From NCBI GenBank assembly GCA_017431105.1, contig JAFRLS010000003.1, forward strand, positions 62,001 to 126,000: a stretch of 64,000 nt of DNA, in the 5' to 3' direction. Position 1 is the stretch's first letter. Each line of letters opens with the position of its first letter. Below are positions 17,661 through 25,727 of the stretch, in pieces. Source of the stretch: Candidatus Saccharimonadota bacterium. Its GTDB lineage: Bacteria; Patescibacteriota; Saccharimonadia; Saccharimonadales; Saccharimonadaceae. The notes beneath the pieces are model-generated. The model was not told the origin of the DNA, ran no database searches, and was given only the letters and a program-made list of their open reading frames with translations. The translations under genes and the position numbers were made by a program.

Positions 17661-17694
17661 AAAAAACACCCGCACTTAAAGTGCGGGTGTTTTT
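17661..17694. terminator. Bidirectional terminator between the surface protein and tuf
   Basis: ACACCCGCACTT / AAGTGCGGGTGT stem flanked by an A run on the left and a T run on the right, serving both convergent genes. Confidence 0.9.
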
Positions 17695-17706
17695 AGATGA
17701 GCTATA

Positions 17707-18891
17707 TTACTTTATAACTTTGGTGATGACGCCAGAGCCCACGGTCTTGCCACCTTCACGAATAGCGAAGCGGTCTTGCTCGTTCATAGCGACTGGAGCG
17801 AGAAGTTTCACCTTGAAGGTTACCTGATCACCAGGCATGACAATTTCCTTGTCAGCTGGGAGCTCAACTTCGCCAGTGACATCCGTAGTACGGAAGTAGA
17901 ATTGTGGCTTGTAACCCTTGGAAAATGGAGTGTGGCGACCACCTTCCTCTTTCTTCAAGACATAAACCTGAGCCTCAAATTCAGTATGTGGAGTAATTGA
18001 ACCTGGCTTAGCAATTACCTGGCCACGCTCAATTTGATCACGCTCAATACCACGAAGGAGTAACCCGGCGTTATCGCCAGCTTGACCTTGGTCGAGAGTC
18101 TTGTGAAAGGCCTCAATACCAGTCACAACTGATTTTTGAGTGTCTTTAAGACCAACGATTTCAACTTCATCATTCAATTTACCAACACCTTGCTCAATAC
18201 GACCTGTAGCAACAGTACCACGGCCTTTGATCGAAAAGACATCTTCGATTGGCATGAGGAATGGTTTGTCGAGATCGTGTTCTGGAATGTCAAAGTATTC
18301 ATCCATAGCCTTGACGAGTTCCATAATAGCATCTTCGTTTTCCTTGTCACCCTCAAGAGCCTTAGTAGCAGAACCCTTGATGATTGGAGCGTTGTCGCCA
18401 TCGAAACCATATTTGTTAAGAAGTTCACGGACATCCATCTCTACGAGCTCAACGAGTTCTGGATCAGCAAGATCCATCTTGTTGAGAAAGACGATGATTT
18501 TTGGTACGTTCACCTGGTGAGCGAGAAGTACGTGCTCACGAGTCTGTGGCAACGGACCATCGTTCGCAGCAACTACGAGGATAGCACCATCTACCTGTGC
18601 AGCACCGGTAATCATGTTCTTGATATAGTCTGCGTGACCTGGCATATCTACGTGCGCATAGTGACGCTTTTCGGATTCATACTCCTGGTGAGAAGTAGCG
18701 ATGGTGATACCACGAGCCTTTTCTTCTGGAGCGTTATCGATTTGATCATAAGCAACCGGCTTGTTTACGTCCGAAGGAAGTCTCTTCGCGAGGACGCTAG
18801 TGATAGCGGCGGTTAAAGTGGTTTTACCATGGTCGACGTGACCCATGGTGCCGACGTTAATGTGCGGCTTGGAACGGTCAAAATTTGCCAT
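17707..18891 (-). CDS. tuf: Elongation factor Tu
   Basis: 394 residues, full length. Delivers aminoacyl-tRNA to the ribosome as a GTP complex. G motifs: GHVDHGKTT (G1), RGITI (G2), DMPGHADY (G3; Met for Cys in the usual DCPGH), NKMD (G4) and GSATKAL (G5). Domains 2 and 3 are complete ([46 protein letters not shown]). AAAAGGAGAATGA before the ATG. It stands alone, away from the usual rpsL-rpsG-fusA-tuf string; fusA lies upstream but with another gene and terminator between. Confidence 0.98.
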   Translation of the reverse strand: MANFDRSKPHINVGTMGHVDHGKTTLTAAITSVLAKRLPSDVNKPVAYDQIDNAPEEKARGITIATSHQEYESEKRHYAHVDMPGHADYIKNMITGAAQVDGAILVVAANDGPLPQTREHVLLAHQVNVPKIIVFLNKMDLADPELVELVEMDVRELLNKYGFDGDNAPIIKGSATKALEGDKENEDAIMELVKAMDEYFDIPEHDLDKPFLMPIEDVFSIKGRGTVATGRIEQGVGKLNDEVEIVGLKDTQKSVVTGIEAFHKTLDQGQAGDNAGLLLRGIERDQIERGQVIAKPGSITPHTEFEAQVYVLKKEEGGRHTPFSKGYKPQFYFRTTDVTGEVELPADKEIVMPGDQVTFKVKLLAPVAMNEQDRFAIREGGKTVGSGVITKVIK

Positions 18892-18916
18892 TCATTCTCC
18901 TTTTAATTGTTATTAT

Positions 18917-18949
18917 GTTTGGAGCGCTAATAAAAACCAGCTCCAAAAC
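18917..18949 (-). promoter_or_regulatory. Stem-loop in the tuf leader
   Basis: TTTGGAGC (18918-18925) pairs with GCTCCAAA (18940-18947), between the tuf promoter and its ribosome site. No T run follows, so it is a leader structure and not a terminator. Confidence 0.5.
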
Positions 18950-18960
18950 TCTACCCTACT

Positions 18961-18989
18961 ATTTTAGACTATTTTTAGTAAATTGTAAA
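18961..18989 (-). promoter_or_regulatory. tuf promoter
   Basis: Minus strand TTTACA (18984-18989), 17-nt spacer, TAAAAT (18961-18966). Confidence 0.65.
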
Positions 18990-19010
18990 GGGGGTTTTCT
19001 CGTCTCTATA

Positions 19011-19039
19011 TTGACATTTTTACGAATGTATGGTATAAT
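19011..19039 (+). promoter_or_regulatory. Consensus promoter of the 19090 orphan gene
   Basis: TTGACA (19011-19016), 17-nt spacer, TATAAT (19034-19039) preceded by TGG. A full consensus promoter; its -10 region GGTATAATTAA is shared with that of the GH13-like gene at 45206. Confidence 0.88.
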
Positions 19040-19089
19040 TAAGGCAGTGGCATTTGCGTGGCCATAAAAAATCATAGGAGGATGAAAAA

Positions 19090-19617
19090 ATGAACAACGC
19101 AACGTATCTTAAAAATGTCAGCACAGGAGTAGACTCTTCAGAGAACGTCCAGATTAAAACCTTCGGCGTAATCGTTTCTTTCTGCACGGAAGATCGTCGA
19201 AGCAATATCGAGCTGAACGTCCCAAAGATTTTCGAAATGGATATCACCGGAAGAGAATTTTCTCGTCAACCCCAGCCGTATAGCAAATATTTCACTGATA
19301 AGCTCGCCAGATTTATATTTGGCAGGTATTGGGAAAAATATTCGTTCGGCGTCGTGCCAGGAAGTTACTTCTACGACCGCGGCACACTTTGCTTTAATGG
19401 CGAAAAACAGCCATCCATGCAGACCACTGGCATACTCATGTATGCTAATGGGTCGATGGTGGCGTGCGCTCGTCAGTACGGTTTGACCTCATTCAATATT
19501 GGTAGTACCGGTATGTTTGGAATTATCCTTCCGATGGACTATCTTAAGAAAGTATTTCGTACGTCTTCTTCGACGGGCCTCTTCGACATAATGAAAGCTA
19601 CTCAAAAATCCAGTTGA
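19090..19617 (+). CDS. Orphan protein of unknown function
   Basis: 175 residues, not recognised. No signal peptide or membrane helix. The sequence looks globular and mixed alpha/beta: KTFGVIVSFCTEDRRSNIELNVPKIFEMD, then an aromatic stretch YSKYFTDKLARFIFGRYWEKYSFGVVPGSYFYD, and a Gly/Ser-rich second half GILMYANGSMVACARQYGLTSFNIGSTGMFGIILP. AGGAGG lies 8 nt before the ATG, behind a consensus promoter and ahead of a strong bidirectional terminator, so it should be well expressed on its own. Codon choice looks richer in C-ending codons than in the neighbours. Confidence 0.7.
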   Translation: MNNATYLKNVSTGVDSSENVQIKTFGVIVSFCTEDRRSNIELNVPKIFEMDITGREFSRQPQPYSKYFTDKLARFIFGRYWEKYSFGVVPGSYFYDRGTLCFNGEKQPSMQTTGILMYANGSMVACARQYGLTSFNIGSTGMFGIILPMDYLKKVFRTSSSTGLFDIMKATQKSS

Positions 19618-19621
19618 CACC

Positions 19622-19653
19622 AAAAATCCCCCGATTAACCCGGGGGATTTTTC
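19622..19653. terminator. Bidirectional terminator between the orphan gene and fusA
   Basis: AAATCCCCCG / CGGGGGATTT stem with a 7-nt loop and A/T runs on both sides; the two genes converge on it. Confidence 0.9.
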
Positions 19654-19658
19654 TTAGT

Positions 19659-21758
19659 TTATTTTGAGTTACGCGCTTCGATAATTTCCGCTGCTACGTT
19701 TGGTGGTACTTCTTCATAGGCAAAGAGCTCCATTGAAGAGGCCGCACGTCCCTGTGTCATGCCACGAAGGTCGCCAGTATAACCAAAGAGGTTTGCTAGT
19801 GGGCAGAATGCCTTGATTAGCTTGGCGCCACCATTCAAGTCTTCCATTTCGTCAATGCGACCACGGCGCGAGTTGATATCGCCGATTACGTCACCCATAA
19901 ATTCTTCTGGGGTGGTGATTTCAAGTTTCATCACAGGCTCGAGAAGTACTGGACGAGCCTTCTTAATGCCTTCGCGAGTTGCAAGTGAACCAGCGAGCTT
20001 GAAAGCGAGTTCAGACGAGTCAACATCATGGTAGCTACCATCATAGAGTGTAGCCTTAATATCGACTACCGGGTAACCAGCAATCACGCCACCATTCAAA
20101 GTTTCTTCAACGCCCTGCTGGACCGGCTTACGATATTCTTGTGGAACTACGCCACCCTTAATCATATCAATAAATTCGAAGCCCTTACCTGGTTCGTTTG
20201 GCTCAAACTTGATCCAAACGTCACCATATTGACCACGACCACCAGACTGCTTGATGTGTTTACCTTGTGCCTCGGCAGTACCACGAATCGTTTCGCGATA
20301 GGCCACTTGTGGGGCGCCAGTATTAGCCTCTACACCGTGTTCCCTCTTTAAACGATCGATAATGATTTCAAGATGAAGCTCACCCATACCAGAAATAATG
20401 GTTTGTCCGGTTTCTTCATCAGTGTGGACGCGGAAGGTTGGATCTTCTTCGGCCAACTTAGAGAGTCCGATACCCATTTTTTCCTGATCAGCTTTGGTTT
20501 TTGGTTCCACGGCAATCGATACTGGTGGATCCGGAAAATCAATCGACTCGAGTAAAATTGGATGTGCTGGACTACAAATCGTAGTGCCAGTCGTACAGTT
20601 CTTTAAGCCCACCACGGCAGCAATATCACCAGCTTTAATCTCAGAGATATCATTACGTTCATTGGCATACATACGAACCAATCGTCCAATACGCTCCTTG
20701 TCACCAGTCGTAGCATTCATTACGGTGTCGCCAGACTTCAGTGTACCAGCGTAAACGCGAATAAATATTAATTTGCCCACAAATGGATCGGTTGCAATCT
20801 TGAATGCAAGTGCAGTCAACGGCTCAGAATTGTCGGCTTTGCGTACGATTTGATCGCCAGTCTTTGGATCGGTACCAACGGTTTGACCTTGATCACGATC
20901 AAGCGGGCTTGGCAAATAATCGGTCATAAGATCGAGCACCTTCTCAACGATTACGCCACGACCATCGCCACCGGTTACAAGGAAGAAATCGCCTTCAAGT
21001 ACACGTTTGCGGAGAGCGGCTTTAAGTTCAATCTCTGTAATAGCGTCTTCGCCCTGATTGAAATACTTATCCATCAGAGCTTCATCGGCTTGCACGGCTT
21101 CTTCAATCAACATTGAACGAGCATTTTTGGCTTTTTCAAGCATGTCAGCCGGAATCTCGCCTACAGTGAGCTCATGATCAGCGTAATCCTTGTAGGTGTA
21201 AGCTTTCATGTCGACCAAATCTACTACACCACAAATATCTTTTTCAAAACCAATTGGTAAATGAATGGCTACTGCGTTCTTTGATAAACGCTTATGGATT
21301 GAATCAAGCGATTTATAAAAATCGCCACCAATTTGGTTAATTTTGTTCACGAAGCAAATACGCGGAATACCATATTTGGTAGCCTGGCGCCACACGGTTT
21401 CAGATTGAGCTTCGACGCCCATCTTGCCATCAAACACCACCACTGCGCCATCGAGCACGCGTAGCGAGCGCTCAACTTCAGCGGTAAAGTCGATATGGCC
21501 CGGAGTATCAATAATATTGATCTGATGGTTTTTCCAGTAAACAGTTACGGCCGCGGAAGTAATTGTAATGCCACGTTCCTTTTCTTGTTCCATCCAGTCA
21601 GTTTCAGCGCCGCCAGTGCCGCCCTTAACTAGATCAATTTTGTGTTTAAGCCCGGTACGATAAAGAATCGCCTCGGAAGTAGTAGTTTTACCAGCGTCAA
21701 TATGCGCGATAATACCAATATTGCGCAACTTCGCTAGATCCTTAATTTCAGTAGCCAT
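19659..21758 (-). CDS. fusA: Elongation factor G
   Basis: 699 residues, full length. Ribosomal translocase GTPase. Seen: AHIDAGKTTTSEAIL (G1), RGITITSAA (G2), DTPGHIDF (G3), NKINQIG (G4; Ile for the usual Met), domain II with FVGKLIFIRVYAGTLKSGD, and domains III-V ending GYTGDLRGMTQGRA. The start at 21758 (MATEIKDLAKLRN) is chosen because AAGGAG lies 5 nt upstream; longer frames only add leader sequence. The 110 nt between this start and the RNA-gene terminator at about 21870 hold the leader. Confidence 0.97.
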   Translation of the reverse strand: MATEIKDLAKLRNIGIIAHIDAGKTTTSEAILYRTGLKHKIDLVKGGTGGAETDWMEQEKERGITITSAAVTVYWKNHQINIIDTPGHIDFTAEVERSLRVLDGAVVVFDGKMGVEAQSETVWRQATKYGIPRICFVNKINQIGGDFYKSLDSIHKRLSKNAVAIHLPIGFEKDICGVVDLVDMKAYTYKDYADHELTVGEIPADMLEKAKNARSMLIEEAVQADEALMDKYFNQGEDAITEIELKAALRKRVLEGDFFLVTGGDGRGVIVEKVLDLMTDYLPSPLDRDQGQTVGTDPKTGDQIVRKADNSEPLTALAFKIATDPFVGKLIFIRVYAGTLKSGDTVMNATTGDKERIGRLVRMYANERNDISEIKAGDIAAVVGLKNCTTGTTICSPAHPILLESIDFPDPPVSIAVEPKTKADQEKMGIGLSKLAEEDPTFRVHTDEETGQTIISGMGELHLEIIIDRLKREHGVEANTGAPQVAYRETIRGTAEAQGKHIKQSGGRGQYGDVWIKFEPNEPGKGFEFIDMIKGGVVPQEYRKPVQQGVEETLNGGVIAGYPVVDIKATLYDGSYHDVDSSELAFKLAGSLATREGIKKARPVLLEPVMKLEITTPEEFMGDVIGDINSRRGRIDEMEDLNGGAKLIKAFCPLANLFGYTGDLRGMTQGRAASSMELFAYEEVPPNVAAEIIEARNSK

Positions 21759-21865
21759 ATACTCCTTTATATTATTATTTTTCTGCTGTAAGAGTTTCAC
21801 ACTCAAAAACAAGAGCAGCTTTTTTATAGTCTATCATATTTTTTCGAAAAAGAAAAGCGGTTTTG

Positions 21866-21897
21866 AAAAAGAAAACCCCGGTGCTATTGCACCGGGG
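21866..21897 (-). terminator. Rho-independent terminator of the 21876-22186 RNA gene
   Basis: CCCCGGTGC / GCACCGGGG (9 bp, loop of 4) at 21876-21897 followed on the minus strand by TTTTCTTTTT. Confidence 0.9.
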
Positions 21898-22186
21898 TAA
21901 GGTCAGGCCCGAACCATAATTGTTCGGTATCGCGTGCGTCTTCCTGGACGCAATGGATCGGGCCCTTGAGGGTGTGGGGTGTCGTCTGTTGATTTGGACT
22001 GGACATTTATATTGTTTAGGAGGATCAGGAACATCGAAGGTTCGCACTGGGATTCTTGCTCTTTGCCTTGGTAATAAGATTTCGCTTGTTTTTTACGACA
22101 CCCCACGTTAACGTACTTTAGCGGCTAACTCACCACCACGAAAGCCACTAAATCAACACGGAAAAACAACGCTGCTTATCCGTGGC
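21876..22186 (-). ncRNA. Putative structured RNA gene of about 310 nt, family not identified
   Basis: A 460-nt stretch between gatB and fusA without a believable protein gene. On the minus strand it has a promoter (22190-22218), a terminator, and dense complementarity in between: AAGCCAC with GTGGCTT near the 5' end; TTTAGTGGCT with AGCCGCTAAA; a 12-bp perfect long-range stem GTGGGGTGTCGT / ACGACACCCCAC enclosing about 110 nt; and 3' hairpins GCGTC/GACGC and CCGAAC/GTTCGG, the latter in competition with GGCCCGA/TCGGGCC. I looked for the hallmarks of RNase P RNA, tmRNA, SRP RNA and 6S RNA and could not match them. It could be a very divergent member of one of these, or new. Confidence 0.65.
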
Positions 22187-22189
22187 TTA

Positions 22190-22218
22190 ATATTATCATC
22201 TTTTGAATATATAGTCAA
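22190..22218 (-). promoter_or_regulatory. Promoter of the structured RNA gene
   Basis: Minus strand TTGACT (22213-22218), 17-nt spacer, TAATAT (22190-22195). The predicted start is at about 22183-22187. Confidence 0.65.
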
Positions 22219-22221
22219 GAT

Positions 22222-23634
22222 TTATGATAATTTTTTTCTCAAAATCTCTTGCACGGCAGACGGATTGGCTTTGCCACGAGACTCTTTCATTACTTGTCCC
22301 ACCAAGAATCCAATGACCTTTTCTTCCCCGTTTCTAAAATCAGCTTGCGCCTTCTGCGTTTCTGGTTTGGCTAGTACGATGTTTACGATAGCTTCGAGCG
22401 CGCCCAAATCATTTTCTTGAATTAGCCCTAATTCTTTAGCGATAGCTTTAGTTTCATGATTCCTCATCTGCGGATCAAATAATCTCAAGAAAACTTCTTT
22501 AGTAGCAGTTGAGCTTAGCTCCTTTTTAGCGTTCATTTCGGCTAAATCATTCAAGTGCGTGGCGTCTGGTAAATCGTTTAGATACTCAGCCGATTTCTCT
22601 TCAGCCAAAAGTACAGAAGCAAACAAATTAGCAATCATATTAACGTATTTCTTGTCGATTCCATCTAAAGCATGCATTAATTCTGGATAATCTAGCAAAA
22701 TTTCCAAAATATCACCAGCAAGTTGCTTGCTAAACTTAGCACGATAATCAACCGGCATTAATGGCAATTTATCAGATTCTGTTTTAATAAACTCATCAGA
22801 TAATTCAATCGGCGGAAGATCAGGTTCTGGCATATAACGATAATCTTTAGCTTCTTCTTTGGATCTTTGTCCGGTAGTCTTGCTAGTGCTATCATTCCAA
22901 CCACGAGTTTCCTGAATTACCTTTTCGCCAGCTTCTAATAATTTTGTCTGGCGTGCAATTTCATATTCTACTGCGCGCTCCACACTTCTGAACGAATTTA
23001 GGTTTTTCACTTCTGCCCGCGTGCCAAGCTTTTCGGAACCGTCTGGCGCAATTGAGACATTTACATCGAAACGCATATTACCATTGTATAAATCACCATA
23101 AGTAACTTCGGCATATCGCATCAAGCGCCACAATTCTTTACAATAATCATGTGCATCGTGAGCGCTATGAATATCTGGCATCGAGACAATTTCGATTAAT
23201 GGCGTATCAACGCGGTTTAAATCAACTAACGAGTAGTTATCAAAATGTGTAAGCTTACCAGCATCACCCTCCAAATGCGCATGCTCAATTCGAATTCTTG
23301 TACCAGACGGTAATTCTACGTAACCTTCACCAATAATCGGATGATAAAACTGAGTAATCTGATAGCCTTTTGGCGAATCTGGATAAAAATAATGTTTACG
23401 GTCAAAACGTGAATAAGGATTAATCTTGCAGTTCATTGCACGACCAGCACGGATTGCAAATTTAATCGCTTCACCATTTAATCTTGGTAACATGCCAGGG
23501 AGAGCATAGTCTACTGGAGAAACACAGGAATTTGGTTCTTTGCCACGCGCATCATTATCCACTTCTGAAAATAATTTAGTTTTTGTTGAAAGTTGCACAT
23601 GGCATTCAATACCGATAGTGGGAATATATTTCAT
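22222..23634 (-). CDS. gatB: Aspartyl/glutamyl-tRNA(Asn/Gln) amidotransferase subunit B
   Basis: 470 residues. With GatA and GatC it converts misacylated Glu-tRNA(Gln) and Asp-tRNA(Asn) to the correct amides. Seen: GIECHVQLSTKTKLFSE, PGMLPRLN, SRFDRKHYFYPDSPKGYQITQ, EHAHLEGDAGKLTHF, LVDLNRVDTPLIEIVSMPD, RFDVNVSIAPDGSEKLGTRAEVKNLNSFR and a C-terminal YqeY-like tail that holds tRNA. Overlaps the preceding HEPN-like gene by one base (TAATG). Last gene of the gatC-gatA-x-gatB operon. Confidence 0.97.
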   Translation of the reverse strand: MKYIPTIGIECHVQLSTKTKLFSEVDNDARGKEPNSCVSPVDYALPGMLPRLNGEAIKFAIRAGRAMNCKINPYSRFDRKHYFYPDSPKGYQITQFYHPIIGEGYVELPSGTRIRIEHAHLEGDAGKLTHFDNYSLVDLNRVDTPLIEIVSMPDIHSAHDAHDYCKELWRLMRYAEVTYGDLYNGNMRFDVNVSIAPDGSEKLGTRAEVKNLNSFRSVERAVEYEIARQTKLLEAGEKVIQETRGWNDSTSKTTGQRSKEEAKDYRYMPEPDLPPIELSDEFIKTESDKLPLMPVDYRAKFSKQLAGDILEILLDYPELMHALDGIDKKYVNMIANLFASVLLAEEKSAEYLNDLPDATHLNDLAEMNAKKELSSTATKEVFLRLFDPQMRNHETKAIAKELGLIQENDLGALEAIVNIVLAKPETQKAQADFRNGEEKVIGFLVGQVMKESRGKANPSAVQEILRKKLS

Positions 23635-24056
23635 TAGATTGCTCCTAAATCTTTTAAGGCTTGTTTGTAAATTGCCAACGCGTTGCTAGCCTGCTGATAA
23701 CCGATCTCTAAATCCGTTTCGTGTGCAATTGCATTGCGCAGTTTATGTGCACGCCACACTGCATTTATATCGGTAAATCTATCATTGGATTTTTTTAGTC
23801 TTTCCCCCATTGTTTTGCCAGCAATGCCCATTTCGTGCATTGCTCTGTCGAGCAATTTATCGGCGTTAATAATAGTAGTTACAAAAGTTGCCGGGTTGCT
23901 CTTGTTTAATTTGTTTTCAATCACCAAAAACCTAGTTTGATATTCCTCAACATTAAATTTATGTTCATGTTTGCCAGTTAGAACAATTGCAAAGAAAACT
24001 AATATTGCAACGATTATAATCGCTAGGATAAAGGTTACTACTCCACCATCAATCAT
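23634..24056 (-). CDS. Membrane-anchored protein with a HEPN-like RxxxxH motif, inside the gat operon
   Basis: 140 residues. One N-terminal membrane helix (about 7-27), then an all-helical domain. RAHKLRNAIAHETD carries R107-x4-H112, the pattern of HEPN domains (often RNases, sometimes only binding domains). HEPN membership is inferred from this short motif and the helical character. It overlaps gatA by 4 nt and gatB by 1 nt, so it is made together with the amidotransferase; a role in tRNA handling at the membrane is speculation. Confidence 0.6.
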   Translation of the reverse strand: MIDGGVVTFILAIIIVAILVFFAIVLTGKHEHKFNVEEYQTRFLVIENKLNKSNPATFVTTIINADKLLDRAMHEMGIAGKTMGERLKKSNDRFTDINAVWRAHKLRNAIAHETDLEIGYQQASNALAIYKQALKDLGAI

Positions 24057-25423
24057 TGTAACTCCTTTGCAAAATTAATCAGTGATTTGTCGCTACGCCT
24101 TGGGCCGACCAACTGCAAACCGAGCGACAAACCAGTTGCACTTTTACCAACCGGAATAGCTAAACCTGGTATTCCAGCAAGATTAAGGGACACGCTCATC
24201 AAATCTTCCAAATACATCGCTACCGGATCATTGACTTTTTCACCGAGCTTGAAAGCTGGGTTTGGCGAAACTGGTGTTAGTATGAAATCGCATTTTTCAA
24301 AAGCTTTTTCATATTCTTTTACGATTAACGTGCGCGCTTTGGCAGCTTTCAAAAAGTATGCATCATAAAAACCAGACGATAACACGAAATTTCCAATCAT
24401 AATTCGGCGTTTATTCTCCGGCATAAACCCTTCGCTACGAGTATCTTTGTATAGTGAATATAAGTCTTTTGAATCATTTGAACGAAAACCATAACGCACG
24501 CCATCATAACGCGAAAGATTGCTCGCGACTTCTGCTGGTTGAATAATATAGTATGCTGCCAGGGCGTATTTTAACACTGGCATTTCAAGATTTACAATCT
24601 CGTAACCCTTAGATTTTAATAACTCGGTTTTTTCATTTAACGCTTTGCGAATTGCAGCGTCTACCGAATCATTATCAAAATCTTTTATAATGCCAATTCT
24701 CTTTGCAATTTTTGTTTCGCTTTCATTATAATAATCCGGTAAGGTCGTCATGTCTTTTGGGTCTTGCCCACTCGCGATAGACATCAAAAGATCCATATCT
24801 TCTGGAGTCTTAGTGAAAAATCCAATACAATCTAAAGATGAAGCCATTGCCACCACGCCATAGCGCGAAACCGTACCATAAGTTGGTTTTAACCCATATA
24901 CACCATTGAACGAAGCCGGCTGCCTAATTGAACCGCCAGTATCGGAACCAGTGGCAAATTCTACGATATCTAAGGCTACCGCAACTGCCGAACCACCAGA
25001 CGAACCACCCGCCACCCTAGTTTTATCAAACGCATTTGAGGTTGGCCCGAAATATGAATTTTCTGTCGATGAACCATGCGCAAAAGCATCTAGATTGGTG
25101 CGACCAATCATAATTGCACCTTCTTGTTCGAGTTTTTTTACAGATGTGGCGGTTACCGGAGAGACGAATCCTTCTAAAATATGTGCTGATGCTGTCGTTT
25201 GACCTTCCGGGCTCAAGAAATTGTCCTTAAGAGCATATGGCACACCAGCTAGTCGCCCTACTTTTTCACCACGCGCAATTTTTGCGTCAATTTCGGCAGC
25301 CCTTTTCAGAGCGCCTTCTTCATTGATAAAAGTAAAGATATTGTAATTCTCAAAATGTTTGGCTTTGGCCAAAGCATCTTTTACAAGCCTAGTTGCGGTA
25401 ACATTTTTATTAGCTATTTTCAT
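24053..25423 (-). CDS. gatA: Glutamyl-tRNA(Gln) amidotransferase subunit A
   Basis: 456 residues, amidase-signature family; releases ammonia from glutamine for the GatB active site. The Ser-cisSer-Lys triad region is visible: GVPYALKDNFL (Lys), then VAGGSSGGSAVAVALDIVEFATGSDTGGSIRQPASFNGVYGLKPTYG, with the Gly/Ser-rich signature and the nucleophile in DTGGSIR. The C-terminal half has LTPVSPNPAFKLGEK and GIPGLAIPVG. Overlaps gatC by one base and the HEPN-like gene by four. Confidence 0.97.
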   Translation of the reverse strand: MKIANKNVTATRLVKDALAKAKHFENYNIFTFINEEGALKRAAEIDAKIARGEKVGRLAGVPYALKDNFLSPEGQTTASAHILEGFVSPVTATSVKKLEQEGAIMIGRTNLDAFAHGSSTENSYFGPTSNAFDKTRVAGGSSGGSAVAVALDIVEFATGSDTGGSIRQPASFNGVYGLKPTYGTVSRYGVVAMASSLDCIGFFTKTPEDMDLLMSIASGQDPKDMTTLPDYYNESETKIAKRIGIIKDFDNDSVDAAIRKALNEKTELLKSKGYEIVNLEMPVLKYALAAYYIIQPAEVASNLSRYDGVRYGFRSNDSKDLYSLYKDTRSEGFMPENKRRIMIGNFVLSSGFYDAYFLKAAKARTLIVKEYEKAFEKCDFILTPVSPNPAFKLGEKVNDPVAMYLEDLMSVSLNLAGIPGLAIPVGKSATGLSLGLQLVGPRRSDKSLINFAKELQ

Positions 25424-25710
25424 TACAACACCTTCGGAACTTTTACTTGATTATCTTTCTCTTCTTTAGTAAGGGCTAGTAGTCCATCGCGTTTTGTATC
25501 CTGCAATCTAATTTCATCCCCTCGCCAAACATTTTTCATTTCGAAAACTTGATAAGTCGGCTCGATATTTTCGGTATCTAATTCATCTAATTGCGAAATA
25601 TAGTTGATTATATTTTGTAAATCACCAGTTAGTGCTTCGGTTTCGGTGTCATCCAAAACAAAATCCGACAAATCCGCCAGATGCTTAATAGTCTCGCAGT
25701 TTACTTCCAT
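25423..25710 (-). CDS. gatC: Glutamyl-tRNA(Gln) amidotransferase subunit C
   Basis: 95 residues, normal length; wraps around and stabilises GatA-GatB. Seen: KHLADLSDFVLDDTETEALTGDLQNIINYISQLDELDTENIEPTYQVFEMKNVWRGDE. First gene of the operon and without a ribosome site: TGC-TATAAT (25718-25723) ends 7 nt before the ATG, so the transcript is probably leaderless. Confidence 0.93.
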   Translation of the reverse strand: MEVNCETIKHLADLSDFVLDDTETEALTGDLQNIINYISQLDELDTENIEPTYQVFEMKNVWRGDEIRLQDTKRDGLLALTKEEKDNQVKVPKVL

Positions 25711-25717
25711 ATCTTAA

Positions 25718-25726
25718 ATTATAGCA
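25718..25726 (-). promoter_or_regulatory. Extended -10 promoter of gatC (leaderless type)
   Basis: TGCTATAAT on the minus strand, 7 nt before the ATG, overlapping the tail of the murJ gap. Confidence 0.7.
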
Positions 25727-25727
25727 A

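Noticed and set aside
18136-18816. Long open frames on the plus strand across tuf (up to 226 codons)
   Set aside because: Antisense shadow of a highly expressed gene with biased codons; no start signals and no family resemblance.
21903-22106. A 67-codon open frame within the RNA gene region (minus strand)
   Set aside because: No ribosome site, low-complexity composition, and it lies across the long-range RNA stem; the palindromic structure and the promoter/terminator fit an RNA gene better.
21876-22186. tmRNA, RNase P RNA, SRP RNA or 6S RNA
   Set aside because: I could not find the tmRNA ends or tag, the GAAAGUCC-type RNase P core, the GGAAG SRP loop, or a 6S rod with central bubble. Rejected as a firm call only; a divergent member remains possible.
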